Positions 17,603 to 26,497 of a stretch of 64,000 bases of DNA are shown one piece after another. Both the position numbers and the translations under genes were made by a program. Below the pieces are notes generated by a model. It was not told the origin of the DNA. It did no database searches and saw only the letters and a program-made list of their open reading frames with translations. Every line of letters begins with the position of its first letter. The stretch's first letter is position 1. This stretch comes from Acidimicrobiales bacterium (GTDB lineage: Bacteria > Actinomycetota > Acidimicrobiia > Acidimicrobiales > UBA8190): the NCBI GenBank assembly GCA_035531755.1, contig DATKSK010000003.1, positions 62,001 to 126,000 of the forward strand, written 5' to 3'.

Positions 17603-18055
17603 TCAGCGACCGTCGTCCCCGGCGCGTGGGGGACTGTGCCGGGCGTCATGGACGATGCGCCGGCCCGACACGAACTCGGGGCGGATCGCCACCACGTGCT
17701 CGCGGGGGCCCGGCGCCCAGGGCCGCACGGGCAGGTGCTCGGCGCGCGCCAGCAGGGCGGGGTCCCTGATCTCGTCGGCCAGCCCGACCACCAGGACGCT
17801 CCACCCCTCGTGGTAGAGGGGGTCGATGTCGTCGACCTCGAAGGCGACGACGGCGTTGTGAACGGCCGCGTCGAGCTTGGTCCCCGACCCTGTCCGGAAG
17901 ACGACCGTCCCGTCGAGCAACCCGTAGTTCACGGGGAACACGGCCGGGACGGCCCCGATCGACACCGCCACCCGGCCCACGCCGCGGTCGCCGATCAGCG
18001 CGAGGCATTCGTCTTCGTCGAGGGGGGCGATGCCCTCGTCGAACATCGGCGGCAT
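17603..18055 (-). CDS. Pyridoxamine 5'-phosphate oxidase-like flavin-binding protein
   Basis: 150 residues from ATG 18055, with GGGGA just upstream. It shows the split-barrel pattern of the PPOx-related family: CLALIGDRGVGRVAVS at the start, AVFPVNYGLLDGTVVFRT, then VAFEVDDIDPLYHEGWSVLVVG. Members bind FMN, F420, biliverdin or heme, and many actinobacterial ones are F420 or FMN reductases. The specific cofactor cannot be decided from this sequence. It precedes proS on the same strand by 48 bases but a hairpin separates them. The upstream extension of the frame has no conserved features. Confidence 0.8.
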   Translation of the reverse strand: MPPMFDEGIAPLDEDECLALIGDRGVGRVAVSIGAVPAVFPVNYGLLDGTVVFRTGSGTKLDAAVHNAVVAFEVDDIDPLYHEGWSVLVVGLADEIRDPALLARAEHLPVRPWAPGPREHVVAIRPEFVSGRRIVHDARHSPPRAGDDGR

Positions 18056-18344
18056 GTCCCCAGACTGGGCGCTGGCCGCGGTGGCGTCATAGGGGCCAAG
18101 GTCACGAACCCCGGGCGGGTTCGGCGCGCCGTCGCCGGGATCGGGCTCCCGCGGTGCTGGCCCCCGGGGTCGGGACGTCGGGCACGGTCGGGCTCCGTCC
18201 GACCGCGGCCCGGGCTCGTCCCGCCACGGGCGGGCATCGTCGAGGCCCGGTGGGGCCCGGCGGTGCCGCCCGACCGGTGGCCGTCGGGTCCCGTCGACGG
18301 GGTGTCGGGGCCGTGTTCGGCGCCGAGGGGCGCGCGAGGCTGGC

Positions 18345-18353
18345 TGGTATACT
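18345..18353 (+). promoter_or_regulatory. Extended -10 promoter of the rimP-nusA-infB run
   Basis: TG, one base, then TATACT (18348-18353) is an excellent extended -10 element, and no -35 is seen or required. Initiation near 18360 gives a leader of about 110 bases that contains the hairpin at 18392. Confidence 0.65.
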
Positions 18354-18391
18354 TCCTCCGCCGTTCGAACCGGGTGGAGATGTGCGTCGAA

Positions 18392-18421
18392 GCGTGGGCG
18401 GGCAGCCCACGCTTTTGCTTT
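18392..18421 (+). terminator. Intrinsic terminator/attenuator in the rimP-nusA leader
   Basis: GCGTGGGC (18392-18399) and GCCCACGC (18405-18412) form a perfect eight-pair stem with a five-base loop, followed by TTTTGCTTT. This is the only hairpin with a clear T-run that I noted in the window. It lies between the promoter and rimP, so it would act as an attenuator upstream of nusA, consistent with feedback by NusA or readthrough control. Confidence 0.72.
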
Positions 18422-18471
18422 CACAGCCGGTGCGGGTCGGCGACGGTGTGACGCTGGAGGGACCGAGGGAG

Positions 18472-19023
18472 GTGGACGACAAGGTGGAAGACGAGCTCAC
18501 CGAACTGCTCGCGTCCACCGTCGAGCCCCTGGGCCTCGAGCTCGTCGAGGTCGACCGCCGCGCCGGCTCGGTGCGCGTCGTGGTGGACCGGCCCGGTGGC
18601 GCCGATCTCGAAGCCCTGGCCGAGGCCACACGGGCCGTGTCCGTCGTGCTCGACGACCACGACCCGTTCCCGGGACGGCGCTACACCCTCGAGGTGTCGA
18701 GCCCCGGCGTGGAGCGGCCGTTGCGGACCCCGGCCCAATTCGCCCGTGCCGTCGGTGAGAAGGTGAGCGTGCGCACCGTCGCCGGCGGCCAGGGGGAGCG
18801 CCGCGTCACGGGGCGGCTGACGGCCGTCGACGAGGACGGCTTCGTCCTACAGGGCGAGGACCTGCCGGACGGCGAGCGCCGCCTCGGCTACGCGGAGGTC
18901 GAGCGGGCGCGCACGGTCTTCGACTGGGGAACGTCGTCCCGCCCGGGCGGCCCGGGGCGCGCGCCGCGCCAGGCTGCCCGAGCGCCGCGGGCGGCCGGGA
19001 GGAAGAAGGTGGCGACGCCATGA
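18472..19023 (+). CDS. rimP: Ribosome maturation factor RimP
   Basis: About 183 residues. The N-terminal domain has the LGLELVEVDRR strand and an R-V-V-V-D-R-P-G-G segment, the middle has LEVSSPGVERPL (the family signature), and the C-terminal SH3-like domain ends near residue 150. It helps 30S assembly. Several in-frame GTG codons are possible (18430, 18448, 18472, 18484); 18472 is chosen for length. A basic Arg/Ala/Pro tail runs into an ATGA overlap with nusA. First gene of the rimP-nusA-ylxR-infB run. Confidence 0.92.
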   Translation: MDDKVEDELTELLASTVEPLGLELVEVDRRAGSVRVVVDRPGGADLEALAEATRAVSVVLDDHDPFPGRRYTLEVSSPGVERPLRTPAQFARAVGEKVSVRTVAGGQGERRVTGRLTAVDEDGFVLQGEDLPDGERRLGYAEVERARTVFDWGTSSRPGGPGRAPRQAARAPRAAGRKKVATP

Positions 19024-20318
19024 GCAAGGCCAACTTCGAGTTCCTCGACGCCTTGGGCCAGATCGCACGCGACAAGGGGATCTCGGTCGAGACCCTCCTC
19101 GACGCCCTGGCCAACGCGCTGGTCGCCGCCTACAAGCGGCGCCCGGGGGCGGCCGAGGAGGCCGTCGTCACCGTCGACCCCGAGTCGGGTGAGATCCGTG
19201 TCTACGGGCAGGAGCTCGACGAGGACGGCAACGTCATCCGTGAGTGGGACGACACGCCCGACGACTTCGGCCGCATCGCCGCCCAGACCGCCAAGCAGGT
19301 CATCTTCCAGCGCATCCGGGAGGCCGAGCGCGACCTGAAGTACGAGGAGTACGCCGGGCGCGAGGGCGACATCGTCACGGGCATCGTGCAGCAGACCGAC
19401 AACCGCTACACGCTCCTCGACCTGGGCAAGGTGGAGGCGCTGCTGCCCCAGGCGGAGCAGGTCCCCTACGAGCGCTACGAGCACGGCGCGCGCCTGAAGG
19501 CGTACATCGTGGAGGTCCGCAAGACGACCAAGGGCCCCCAGATCGTGGTGAGCAGGAGCCACCCCGGGCTGGTCAAGCGCCTCTTCGAGCTCGAGGTACC
19601 GGAGATCTCCTCCGGTGTGGTGGAGATCAGGGCGGCGGCGCGCGAGCCCGGACACCGGACGAAGATCGCCGTGTGGTCCAACGACCCGAACGTCGACCCC
19701 GTCGGGGCGTGCGTCGGCGCCCGGGGCTCGCGGGTCCGCATGGTGACCAACGAGCTGCGCGGCGAGCGCATCGACGTCGTGCCCTTTGCCGACGACCCGG
19801 TCGAGTTCATCCAGGCCGCGCTGCAGCCGGCGCGCGTGCGCGAGGTCCGTCTCGACGACGAGACCGGGACCGCCACCGTGGTCGTGAGCGACTACCAGCT
19901 GTCGCTGGCCATCGGCAAGGAGGGCCAGAACGCCCGCCTGGCGGCCCGGCTCACCGGCTGGCGGGTCGACATCAAGAGCGAGACCCAGCTCGCCGAGGAA
20001 GAGGCGGGGTACGGCGAGGAATGGGCGGAAGGGGAGTGGGTCGAGAACGAGGCCGGGGAGATGGTGTGGCAGCCGGCCGAGGGCGGCGAGGCCGTGTCCG
20101 CGACGGAGTGGTCCCGCGCCGCGGCGGGTGGCGGCCCGGACGCGCCCCCCTCCCCGGGGGAGGAGCCCAAGGCCGAGGAGCCCAAGGCCGAAGAGCCCAA
20201 GGCCGAGGAGCCCAAGGCCGAGGAGCCGGTGCCCGACGCCGACGCGACCGAGGAGAAGCCCGACGAGTCGGTGCAGGACGAGCAGAAGCCGGACGACGAG
20301 CCGGAGCGCACGGCATAG
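19020..20318 (+). CDS. nusA: Transcription termination/antitermination factor NusA
   Basis: 432 residues. N-terminal polymerase-binding domain (1-125), S1 domain (about 130-200) with EGDIVTGIVQQTD, then KH1 and KH2 (about 225-345) with VGACVGARGSRVRMV and LAIGKEGQNARLAARLTGW. These bind polymerase and nascent RNA to control pausing and termination. The C-terminal acidic repeats of proteobacterial NusA are absent, as usual in Actinobacteria. Instead the last 85 residues are an acidic Glu/Pro/Lys tail with four EEPKA pentapeptides. Start overlaps rimP as ATGA; stop TAG overlaps the putative ylxR start. Confidence 0.97.
   Translation: MSKANFEFLDALGQIARDKGISVETLLDALANALVAAYKRRPGAAEEAVVTVDPESGEIRVYGQELDEDGNVIREWDDTPDDFGRIAAQTAKQVIFQRIREAERDLKYEEYAGREGDIVTGIVQQTDNRYTLLDLGKVEALLPQAEQVPYERYEHGARLKAYIVEVRKTTKGPQIVVSRSHPGLVKRLFELEVPEISSGVVEIRAAAREPGHRTKIAVWSNDPNVDPVGACVGARGSRVRMVTNELRGERIDVVPFADDPVEFIQAALQPARVREVRLDDETGTATVVVSDYQLSLAIGKEGQNARLAARLTGWRVDIKSETQLAEEEAGYGEEWAEGEWVENEAGEMVWQPAEGGEAVSATEWSRAAAGGGPDAPPSPGEEPKAEEPKAEEPKAEEPKAEEPVPDADATEEKPDESVQDEQKPDDEPERTA
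20160..20219. repeat. nusA: Four 15-bp tandem repeats in the nusA tail
   Basis: Four in-frame copies of gaggagcccaaggcc, differing by one base in the third copy, encode EEPKA pentapeptides. Confidence 0.93.
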
Positions 20319-20653
20319 CGCCGCTCCGCACCTGTGTGGGCTGTCGGCGGACAGCCCCGCCGGAGTCGCTCGTCCGCCTGCGGCGGCGGGCCGACGGCGG
20401 GCTGGCGGTCGGGCCGGGCCCCGGACGGGGCGCCTGGCTGTGTCGGGGTTCACCCTCGTGCGTGGACCAGGCGCAGCGGCGCGGGGCGTTCGGGCGGGCG
20501 TTGCGGGCGGACGTGGTGCCTGCGGCCGTCGAAGGCCTCCGTAGGCTGGTGGAAAGCACCGCGCCCTCCGGCGAGGGCGGTGCCCATGTGTGCGAGGATG
20601 GTGGGTCGGGCCGGAGTGCCGGCCCATCTCCGAACGAGGAAGAAGGACTGTAG
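20315..20653 (+). CDS. ylxR: YlxR family RNA-binding protein with no standard start codon
   Basis: 112 residues. The conserved part is complete: RTCVGCRRTAPPESLVRL with the paired cysteines near the N-terminus, GRGAWLC, and CVDQAQRRGAFGRAL near residue 65. YlxR (DUF448) proteins bind RNA or act as RNase P-linked regulators and sit between nusA and infB in many bacteria. No ATG, GTG or TTG lies in frame within 50 bases before the conserved RTCVGC. The frame instead shows an ATA that overlaps the nusA stop as ATAG, mimicking the ATGA overlaps of neighbouring genes, so an ATA start is proposed. The internal GTG at 20336 would remove the first cysteine. Confidence 0.8.
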   Translation: MAPLRTCVGCRRTAPPESLVRLRRRADGGLAVGPGPGRGAWLCRGSPSCVDQAQRRGAFGRALRADVVPAAVEGLRRLVESTAPSGEGGAHVCEDGGSGRSAGPSPNEEEGL

Positions 20654-20659
20654 GAGCCC

Positions 20660-23416
20660 TTGCCGAAGAAGATCCGCGTCTACGAGTTGGCCCGTGAGCT
20701 CGGCCTGTCGAACAAAGAGGCACTCGACCTCTGCGTGTCGTTGGGCATCGGGGTGAAGAGCCACTCGTCCTCGATCGAGGACGCTCAGGCCGATCGCGTC
20801 CGTCGCAAGGCCGACAGCGAGGGGCTTCGCCGCGCCGTGCAACCGGAGGAGCCGGAGGAGCCCAAGCCGGCCCGCCCGACCTCCTCGCGTCCCGCGCCCG
20901 ACGAGGACCGGGCCGTCCCGCCGGCCGGCCCGTCCACGGGCACCGCGGGGCCCCCGCCGCCCCCGCGCCAGCGCCTCGTGACCAGCCGTCCGGCCAGTGA
21001 GGTCTCCCTACCGCCGCCGCCGTCGTCCGCCCGCCCGACGCCCCCGCCGGCCCGCCCGGTACCGCCGCGTACGGCCCCGCCCTCGGTGGCCCCGTTGGCG
21101 CCGGCCGCCGCCCAGGCGCCGCCCCGCCCGGCACCCGCACCAGCGGCACCAGCGGCACCCACGGCACCAGCGGCACCAGCGGCACCAGCGGCACCAGCGG
21201 CACCAGCGGCACCAGCGGCACGGCCGCCGATGAGCTCGTCGGGACGGCCCATCCCACCCCCACCCGGGCCCCCCCGGTCGAACTCGGGACGGCCTATCCC
21301 GCCGCCCCCGGGCCGGCGGGCGCCGGCCGGCAGTCCGCGCCCCGGCGGCGGTCCCGGTGGTGGCGGGCGCCCCGGCATGGGCGGTCCGCGCCCCGGCGGC
21401 GGCCCGCCCGGTCGCGGAGGTGTCGGTGCAGGAGGGTTCGGCGGCCGCGGCGGTCCGGGTGGTGCGGGAGGGTTCGGCGGCCGCCCCGGCGGGGGGCCGC
21501 CCCCGCCCGGCCTGCGCGGTGGGCCCGGTGGGCGGGGTCGACCCCCGCAGCGCCGGCCCCGACGCCGGCGGCGCAATCTCGAGGAGCTCGAGCCCACCCA
21601 GCTCACCACCTACACGCCGTCGAACGCCCCGGTCCCCGATTCCGAGGTCATCGTGGAGCGGGGGTTGACCCCGCGCGAGCTCGGGCCCAAGCTCAACCGG
21701 TCGGCCGGTGACGTCATCCGCTTCCTGTTCCTGCAGGGAGAGGTGGTCACCGCCACCCAGTCACTGAGCGACGACATGATCGAGCTGTTCGCGGCCGAGA
21801 TCGGGGCCCGGATCCGGCTCGTCGACCCCGGTGAGGAGCAGGAGGCCGAGCTCCAGGCGAAGTACTTCGAGGAGGAAGAAGAAGAGCGCGAGGAGGACCT
21901 CCGGCCCCGGCCACCGGTGGTGACGGTGATGGGCCACGTCGACCACGGCAAGACGCTCCTGCTCGACCGCATCCGCTCCGCCAACGTGGTGGCGGGGGAG
22001 GCCGGCGGGATCACCCAGCACATCGGGGCGTACCAGGCGGAGGCGGGCGGGCGCCGCATCACGTTCATCGACACGCCGGGCCACCAGGCGTTCACCGCCA
22101 TGCGGGCGCGCGGTGCCGAGGTGACCGACATCGTCGTGCTCGTGGTGGCGGCCGACGACGGGGTCATGCCCCAGACCGTGGAGGCCATCGACCACGCGCG
22201 GGCGGCCGACGTTCCCATCGTCGTGGCCGTGAACAAGATCGACCGGGCGGACGCCAACGTCGACCGGGTGCTCCAGCAGTTGTCGGAGCGCGGCCTCACT
22301 CCCGAGGCGTGGGGCGGCGACACCATCGTGTGCGAGGTGTCGGCCCTGCAGGGGACCGGCATCGACGACCTGCTCGAGCACCTGCTGGTGGTCGCCGACC
22401 TCGAGGAGCTCCAGGCGAGCCCCGAAGCCCGCGGCCGCGGCGTGGTGCTGGAGGCCAACCTCGAGTCGGGGCGCGGCCCCGTCGCCACCGTCATCGTGCA
22501 GAGCGGGACGCTGCGCGTGGGCGACCCGGTCGTCGCCGGCGCGGCGTGGGGCAAGGTGAAGGCCCTCATCGACGACCACGGCGACCAGGTGAAGGAGGCC
22601 CCGCCGTCCACGCCCGTGCAGGTGCTGGGGTTCTCAGAGCCCCCGGCCGCCGGCGACGAGTTCCGGGTCACATCCGACCAGACGACGGCCCGCACCATCG
22701 GCGAGGCCCGGGAGCGCCGCTACCGGGTGGCGGGGCACGCACCGTCACCGACCGCCCCCGGGGCCAAGCTCGAGGACCTGTTCGAGCAGATCCAACGGGG
22801 CGAGGCGGCGACGCTCAACCTGATCCTGAAGGCCGACGTCCAGGGCACGCTCGAGGCCATCACCGACAGCCTGCGCAAGCTGGAGCGGCCGGACGTCAAG
22901 CTGAGCTTCGTGCACCGCGGTGTCGGAGGGATCACCGAATACGACGTCCAGCTGGCGGTGGCGTCGAACGCCACCATCATCGGCTTCAACGTCCGACCCG
23001 ACCGGCGGGCACGCGAGATGGCCGGCGAGCGGGGCGTGGGCATCCGGACCTACGAGGTGATCTACAAGCTGCTCGAGGACATCGAAGCGGCCATGGTGGG
23101 CATGCTCACCCCGGAGTTCGAGGAGGTCGTCACCGGCGAGGCCGAGGTGCGCGAGGTCTTCCGTGTCCCCCGGGTGGGCGCGGTGGCGGGCTGCTTCGTC
23201 CGCGATGGCGTGATCACCCGTGGCTCGAAGGTCCGGTTCCTGCGTGAGGGCGTGGTGATCTGGAAGGGGTCGATCACCTCGCTGCGCCGGTTCAAGGAGG
23301 ACGTGCGCGAGGTGCAGGCCGGGTTCGAGTGCGGTATCGGGCTGTCGGACTTCCAAGACCTGCACGGCGGCGACATCATCGAGACCTTCGAGGAGCGGGA
23401 GATCCCCCGCACCTGA
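20660..23416 (+). CDS. infB: Translation initiation factor IF-2
   Basis: 918 residues from TTG 20660. The N-terminal IF2N helix bundle ([20 protein letters not shown]) is followed by a Pro/Ala- and then Gly/Arg-rich linker (about 60-310), and a second IF2N-like unit near 335-385. The G domain has [13 protein letters not shown] and NKID, and the C-terminal domains bind fMet-tRNA. It delivers the initiator tRNA to the 30S. AGGAG sits only three bases before the TTG, so the spacing is short. The linker carries nine 9-base repeats. Followed by rbfA and truB. Confidence 0.97.
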   Translation: MPKKIRVYELARELGLSNKEALDLCVSLGIGVKSHSSSIEDAQADRVRRKADSEGLRRAVQPEEPEEPKPARPTSSRPAPDEDRAVPPAGPSTGTAGPPPPPRQRLVTSRPASEVSLPPPPSSARPTPPPARPVPPRTAPPSVAPLAPAAAQAPPRPAPAPAAPAAPTAPAAPAAPAAPAAPAAPAARPPMSSSGRPIPPPPGPPRSNSGRPIPPPPGRRAPAGSPRPGGGPGGGGRPGMGGPRPGGGPPGRGGVGAGGFGGRGGPGGAGGFGGRPGGGPPPPGLRGGPGGRGRPPQRRPRRRRRNLEELEPTQLTTYTPSNAPVPDSEVIVERGLTPRELGPKLNRSAGDVIRFLFLQGEVVTATQSLSDDMIELFAAEIGARIRLVDPGEEQEAELQAKYFEEEEEEREEDLRPRPPVVTVMGHVDHGKTLLLDRIRSANVVAGEAGGITQHIGAYQAEAGGRRITFIDTPGHQAFTAMRARGAEVTDIVVLVVAADDGVMPQTVEAIDHARAADVPIVVAVNKIDRADANVDRVLQQLSERGLTPEAWGGDTIVCEVSALQGTGIDDLLEHLLVVADLEELQASPEARGRGVVLEANLESGRGPVATVIVQSGTLRVGDPVVAGAAWGKVKALIDDHGDQVKEAPPSTPVQVLGFSEPPAAGDEFRVTSDQTTARTIGEARERRYRVAGHAPSPTAPGAKLEDLFEQIQRGEAATLNLILKADVQGTLEAITDSLRKLERPDVKLSFVHRGVGGITEYDVQLAVASNATIIGFNVRPDRRAREMAGERGVGIRTYEVIYKLLEDIEAAMVGMLTPEFEEVVTGEAEVREVFRVPRVGAVAGCFVRDGVITRGSKVRFLREGVVIWKGSITSLRRFKEDVREVQAGFECGIGLSDFQDLHGGDIIETFEEREIPRT
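21137..21217. repeat. infB: Nine 9-bp tandem repeats in the infB linker
   Basis: Nine in-frame units of gcaccagcg, seven or more identical, encode an Ala-Pro-Ala run in the linker between N-terminal domains of IF-2. Confidence 0.93.
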
Positions 23417-23529
23417 GCGGGCGGGCCCGGTCGCCGTGCCGGGCGGCCGGCGGCGCGGCGCACCCGCCGGCGGGCCCCGTGCCCGCCCGGCGTCCCGGAC
23501 GAGGCCTTGGCCCCAGAGGAGGAGGTGCA

Positions 23530-23985
23530 GTGGCCGGACGCCGGCGCGAGAGCAGGGCCGCCGCGGCGTACCCGCGCACGGCGCGCGTGAACGAGGTCCT
23601 GCGCGAGGTGGTGGCCGAGGCGATCGAGCGCCTGGCGGACCACGACGAGCGCCTCCGGCTCGTCACCGTGACCGCGGTGGACACCGCACCGGACCTCTCG
23701 CACGCCACCGTGTACCTGAGCTCGCTGCCGTCACCCGCCCTGGAGGCCCTGACCGAGCAGCGTCGATCGCTGCAGAGCGCCATCGGGCGCCAGGTGCGCA
23801 TGAAGCGCACGCCGCAGCTCGGGTTCGAGCCGGACCCCGCCGTCGCCCACGGGCTGCGGGTGGAGGAGATCCTCCGTACCATCCGTCGCACCCCCGACGA
23901 CGCGGCCCCCGACGACGCTGCCCCCGACGACGCGGCCCCCGGCGACGCGGCCCCCGGCGAGCGGGAGGACCGTGGCGCCGGGTAG
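23530..23985 (+). CDS. rbfA: Ribosome-binding factor A
   Basis: 151 residues from GTG 23530, with GGAGGAGG seven bases before it. KH-like fold with RTARVNEVLREVVAEAIERL at the start, VTVTAVDTAPDLSHATVYLS in the middle and a LGFEPD segment near 100. It assists 30S maturation at low temperature. The last 30 residues are an acidic tail of four P-D-D-A-A-like repeats. The reading frame overlaps truB by 14 bases. Confidence 0.95.
   Translation: MAGRRRESRAAAAYPRTARVNEVLREVVAEAIERLADHDERLRLVTVTAVDTAPDLSHATVYLSSLPSPALEALTEQRRSLQSAIGRQVRMKRTPQLGFEPDPAVAHGLRVEEILRTIRRTPDDAAPDDAAPDDAAPGDAAPGEREDRGAG
23896..23955. repeat. rbfA: Four 15-bp tandem repeats in the rbfA tail
   Basis: Four in-frame 15-base units of gacgacgcggccccc (one copy with a single change to gct, the last with ggc) encode DDAAP pentapeptides. 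Confidence 0.92.
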
Positions 23986-24880
23986 GGCCGGGGGCGGCGC
24001 CGAGACGATCGGCATGGTGGTGGTCGACAAGGAGGCCGGGTGGACCTCGCACGACGCCGTCGCCCGTTGCCGGCGCATCTTCGGCCAACGCCGAGTGGGC
24101 CACGCCGGCACGCTCGACCCCGACGCCACCGGCGTGCTGCTCGTGGGGCTGGGCCGCTTCACGCGCATGCTGCGCTTCCTGGGGGGCCTGTCCAAGTCGT
24201 ACGAGGGTGAGGTCGTGCTGGGCCGCGCCACGAGCACGCTCGACGCGTCGGGCGATGTCACCGGGACGTGGGACATGGCGGGCGTGACCTTGCAGCAAGC
24301 ACGTGCGGCGGCATCGTCGCTCACGGGCGTGGTCGCGCAGGTCCCACCGATGGTGTCGGCCCGAAAGGTGGGCGGCCGACGCCTGCACGAGTTGGCCCGG
24401 GCCGGCATCGAGGTGGAGCGCGAGGCCCGGCCCGTCACGGTGGAGCGCTTCGACGTGTCGCCGTCGGCGGCGGGCGACCCCGGCGTGTTCCGCATCCAGG
24501 TCGACTGCTCGTCGGGGACCTACATCCGCGTGCTGGCCGCCGACCTCGGGACGGCACTCGGAGGTGGCGCCCATTTGCGCAACCTCCGACGGACCGGCAT
24601 CGGGTCGTTCGGGGTGCAGGAGGCGCACACCCTCGACGCCCTCAGCCCCGCGCACGTGCTGCGTCCCGCCCAGGCCCTGCGCGACCTGGTCCAGGTGGAG
24701 GTGGACGTGGCCGTGGCGCGCTCGGTCTCGCACGGACTCGCCCTCGACCGCGTGTCGCTGGGGGCCTCCGGCGACGGGCCCTGGGCGCTGGTCGACGGGC
24801 GCGGTGACCTGCTGGCGGTGTACGAGGCCACCGGCACCGACCGCATCGTGGCGGCGTGCGTCCTCGCCGGTAGCGGCTGA
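23972..24880 (+). CDS. truB: tRNA pseudouridine-55 synthase
   Basis: 302 residues from GTG 23972 with GGGAGGA just upstream. Seen are DKEAGWTSHDAV, the catalytic-aspartate motif HAGTLDPDATGVLLV, and VDCSSGTYIRVLAADLG. TruB makes pseudouridine 55 in the tRNA T-loop. A small C-terminal domain follows at about 235-300. Translationally coupled to rbfA by overlap. Motifs and length are normal. Confidence 0.96.
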   Translation: MAPGRAGGGAETIGMVVVDKEAGWTSHDAVARCRRIFGQRRVGHAGTLDPDATGVLLVGLGRFTRMLRFLGGLSKSYEGEVVLGRATSTLDASGDVTGTWDMAGVTLQQARAAASSLTGVVAQVPPMVSARKVGGRRLHELARAGIEVEREARPVTVERFDVSPSAAGDPGVFRIQVDCSSGTYIRVLAADLGTALGGGAHLRNLRRTGIGSFGVQEAHTLDALSPAHVLRPAQALRDLVQVEVDVAVARSVSHGLALDRVSLGASGDGPWALVDGRGDLLAVYEATGTDRIVAACVLAGSG

Positions 24881-24987
24881 GCACAGGCGGGCCCGGCCGC
24901 CCCCGCCGGGCGGTGCCGCTCACCCGGCGCGCGGCGAGTGACGCTCGACGACGACCGCCACCCATCGGGGCGGCAGACGGGCACAGG

Positions 24988-24993
24988 TAACCT
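24988..24993 (+). promoter_or_regulatory. Leaderless-type -10 for ribF
   Basis: TAACCT ends seven bases before the ATG at 25001. This supports the start at 25001 over an upstream in-frame codon, and predicts a leaderless transcript. Confidence 0.6.
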
Positions 24994-25000
24994 CGTCGCC

Positions 25001-25948
25001 ATGGAGGTGGTCGTCGGCCCCGAGCACTGCACACCGCCCGACAGCGGCTCGGCCGTGACGATCGGTGCCTACGACGGCGTGCACCTCGGGCACCGCCACC
25101 TCCTCGCCGAGCTCCGGAGGAGGGCGGCGCCCCCGCGGTTGACCAGCACCGTCGTGACCTTCGACCGCCACCCCGCCACGGTGGTCCGACCGCAGTCGGC
25201 GCCGCTGCTGCTCACCGACCTCGACCAGAAGCTCGAGCTCCTGGCGTCGACCGGCGTCGACCGCACCGTGGTGGTCCCCTTCGACGAGGCGCGGGCGGCC
25301 GAGACGGCGGAGGACTTCGTCCGCGAAGTGCTGGTCGGTGCCCTCGGCGCCCGCCTGGTGGTGGTGGGCGCGGACTTCCACTTCGGGCACCGGCGCGCCG
25401 GCAACGTGGCCCTGCTCGGCGAGATGGGGGCGCGGCACGGGTTCGAGGTCGTCGGGTTCCCGCTCGAGCACGACGCGGCCCGCCGGGCCGTGTCCTCCAC
25501 CCGCATCCGCCAGCTCCTCGCCGACGGTGACGTGGCCGGGGCGGCCGAGCTGCTCGGCCGCCCCCACCAGGTGCGCGGCCTCGTGGTGCACGGCGACGGC
25601 CGTGGGGGCCCCGAGCTCGGCTACCCGACGGCCAACGTGACCCTGCCCGACGAGCTGGCCCGGCCGGGCGAGGGGATCTACGCCTGCTGGTACGAGCGGC
25701 CCGACGGCTCGGTCCACCCCGCGGCGGTGTCGCTGGGGCGGCGCCCGACGTTCCACGCCGCCGGGAGCCCGGTGCTCGAGGCCTTCCTGCTCGATTTCGA
25801 CGGGGACCTGTACGCCGAGCCCGCCCGGGTCTCCTTCGTGGCCAGGCTGCGCGAGGAGCGGCGGTTCGACTCCACCGAGGCCCTCGTCCGCCAGATGAAC
25901 GACGATGTCGCCGCCGCCCGGGCGGCCCTCACCACGGCGTCGCGCTGA
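25001..25948 (+). CDS. ribF: Bifunctional riboflavin kinase / FAD synthetase
   Basis: 315 residues from ATG 25001. N-terminal nucleotidyltransferase part has TIGAYDGVHLGHRHLL, FDRHPATVVRP, GADFHFGHRRAGN and the S-S-T-R-I-R motif (SSTRIRQLL). The C-terminal flavokinase domain (about 185-310) has VVHGDGRGGPELGYPTANV and GIYACWY. It converts riboflavin to FMN and then FAD. It follows truB as in many bacteria but appears to have its own leaderless promoter. No FMN riboswitch is visible. Confidence 0.96.
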   Translation: MEVVVGPEHCTPPDSGSAVTIGAYDGVHLGHRHLLAELRRRAAPPRLTSTVVTFDRHPATVVRPQSAPLLLTDLDQKLELLASTGVDRTVVVPFDEARAAETAEDFVREVLVGALGARLVVVGADFHFGHRRAGNVALLGEMGARHGFEVVGFPLEHDAARRAVSSTRIRQLLADGDVAGAAELLGRPHQVRGLVVHGDGRGGPELGYPTANVTLPDELARPGEGIYACWYERPDGSVHPAAVSLGRRPTFHAAGSPVLEAFLLDFDGDLYAEPARVSFVARLREERRFDSTEALVRQMNDDVAAARAALTTASR

Positions 25949-26021
25949 TCGCCGGGGGCCGCTCCCGGGCGCCCGGCGTCGCCCACCCGTCGTCGCCCGG
26001 GCGTCGGGGTGGCCGTCCTGC

Positions 26022-26027
26022 TAGAGT
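26022..26027 (+). promoter_or_regulatory. Candidate -10 of rpsO
   Basis: TAGAGT lies 102 bases before the rpsO ATG. Unlike most promoters in this window it leaves a leader of about 95 bases, as expected where S15 could regulate its own mRNA. Confidence 0.5.
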
Positions 26028-26066
26028 AGGTGCCCAGCCGGGACGCCGTCCCGGTCGGATCCGGGC

Positions 26067-26101
26067 CGGGGCGGCCGAGCATCGACGCCCGACCGCCCCC
26101 G
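26067..26101 (+). promoter_or_regulatory. Hairpin in the rpsO leader
   Basis: CGGGGCGG (26067-26074) can pair with the CCGCCCCCG run (26093-26101) around an 18-base loop. It could be an S15-responsive leader element by analogy with other bacteria. No specific S15 site is recognised. Confidence 0.35.
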
Positions 26102-26129
26102 AGTAATTCCGAGGTCGTTTCCCCCCACC

Positions 26130-26387
26130 ATGGCTGAGAAGTCCGCGACGATCGCCGAACATCGCCTGCACGAGACCGACACAGGCTCGCCCGAGGTGCA
26201 GATCGCGCTCCTGACCGAGCGCATCACCCTGCTCACCGAGCACCTGAAGGTCCACAAGGGCGACCATCACACCCGGCGAGGGTTGATGAAGATCATCGGC
26301 CGTCGGCGCAGGCTGCTCGACTACGTGCGGGACAACGACGTCGAGCGCTACCGGTCGATCATCGGAAGGCTCGGCATCCGTCGCTAG
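26130..26387 (+). CDS. rpsO: 30S ribosomal protein S15 (uS15)
   Basis: 85 residues, slightly under the usual 89. The four-helix S15 pattern is clear: [41 protein letters not shown], and [21 protein letters not shown] with the basic end. It binds 16S rRNA early in 30S assembly. There is no close Shine-Dalgarno sequence before the ATG; only a GAGG about 16 bases away. Located upstream of pnp, an almost universal arrangement. Confidence 0.97.
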   Translation: MAEKSATIAEHRLHETDTGSPEVQIALLTERITLLTEHLKVHKGDHHTRRGLMKIIGRRRRLLDYVRDNDVERYRSIIGRLGIRR

Positions 26388-26395
26388 GCGGTACC

Positions 26396-26428
26396 GGTCC
26401 CGGGTCGGCCGTCGGCCGGGCGGGGACC
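26396..26428 (+). promoter_or_regulatory. Long hairpin just after rpsO
   Basis: GGTCCC at 26396-26401 pairs with GGGACC at 26423-26428, and inner CGGCC/GGCCG bases extend the stem. No T-run follows. It may be a terminator or a processing site for the rpsO-pnp transcript; RNase III processing in this position is known in E. coli. Confidence 0.4.
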
Positions 26429-26497
26429 ATCTCGGGTGGGATGGACCCATCCGGGCAGAGGGCGGACCGCCCGCCCGATCCAGATGGACCAGGACAC

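Larger units (their letters stand above)
18056..18471. other. 416-base gene-free region upstream of rimP
   Basis: Lies between divergent starts of the PPOx-like gene and rimP. It holds the rimP extended -10 and a leader hairpin near the right end. The left 290 bases show no tRNA, convincing promoter or short coding region that I can support. Confidence 0.6.

Noticed and set aside
18361-18375. Sequence like a tRNA T-loop (TTCGAACC) before rimP
   Set aside because: No acceptor, D or anticodon arms can be formed around it and there is no matching 3' end, so it is not a tRNA.
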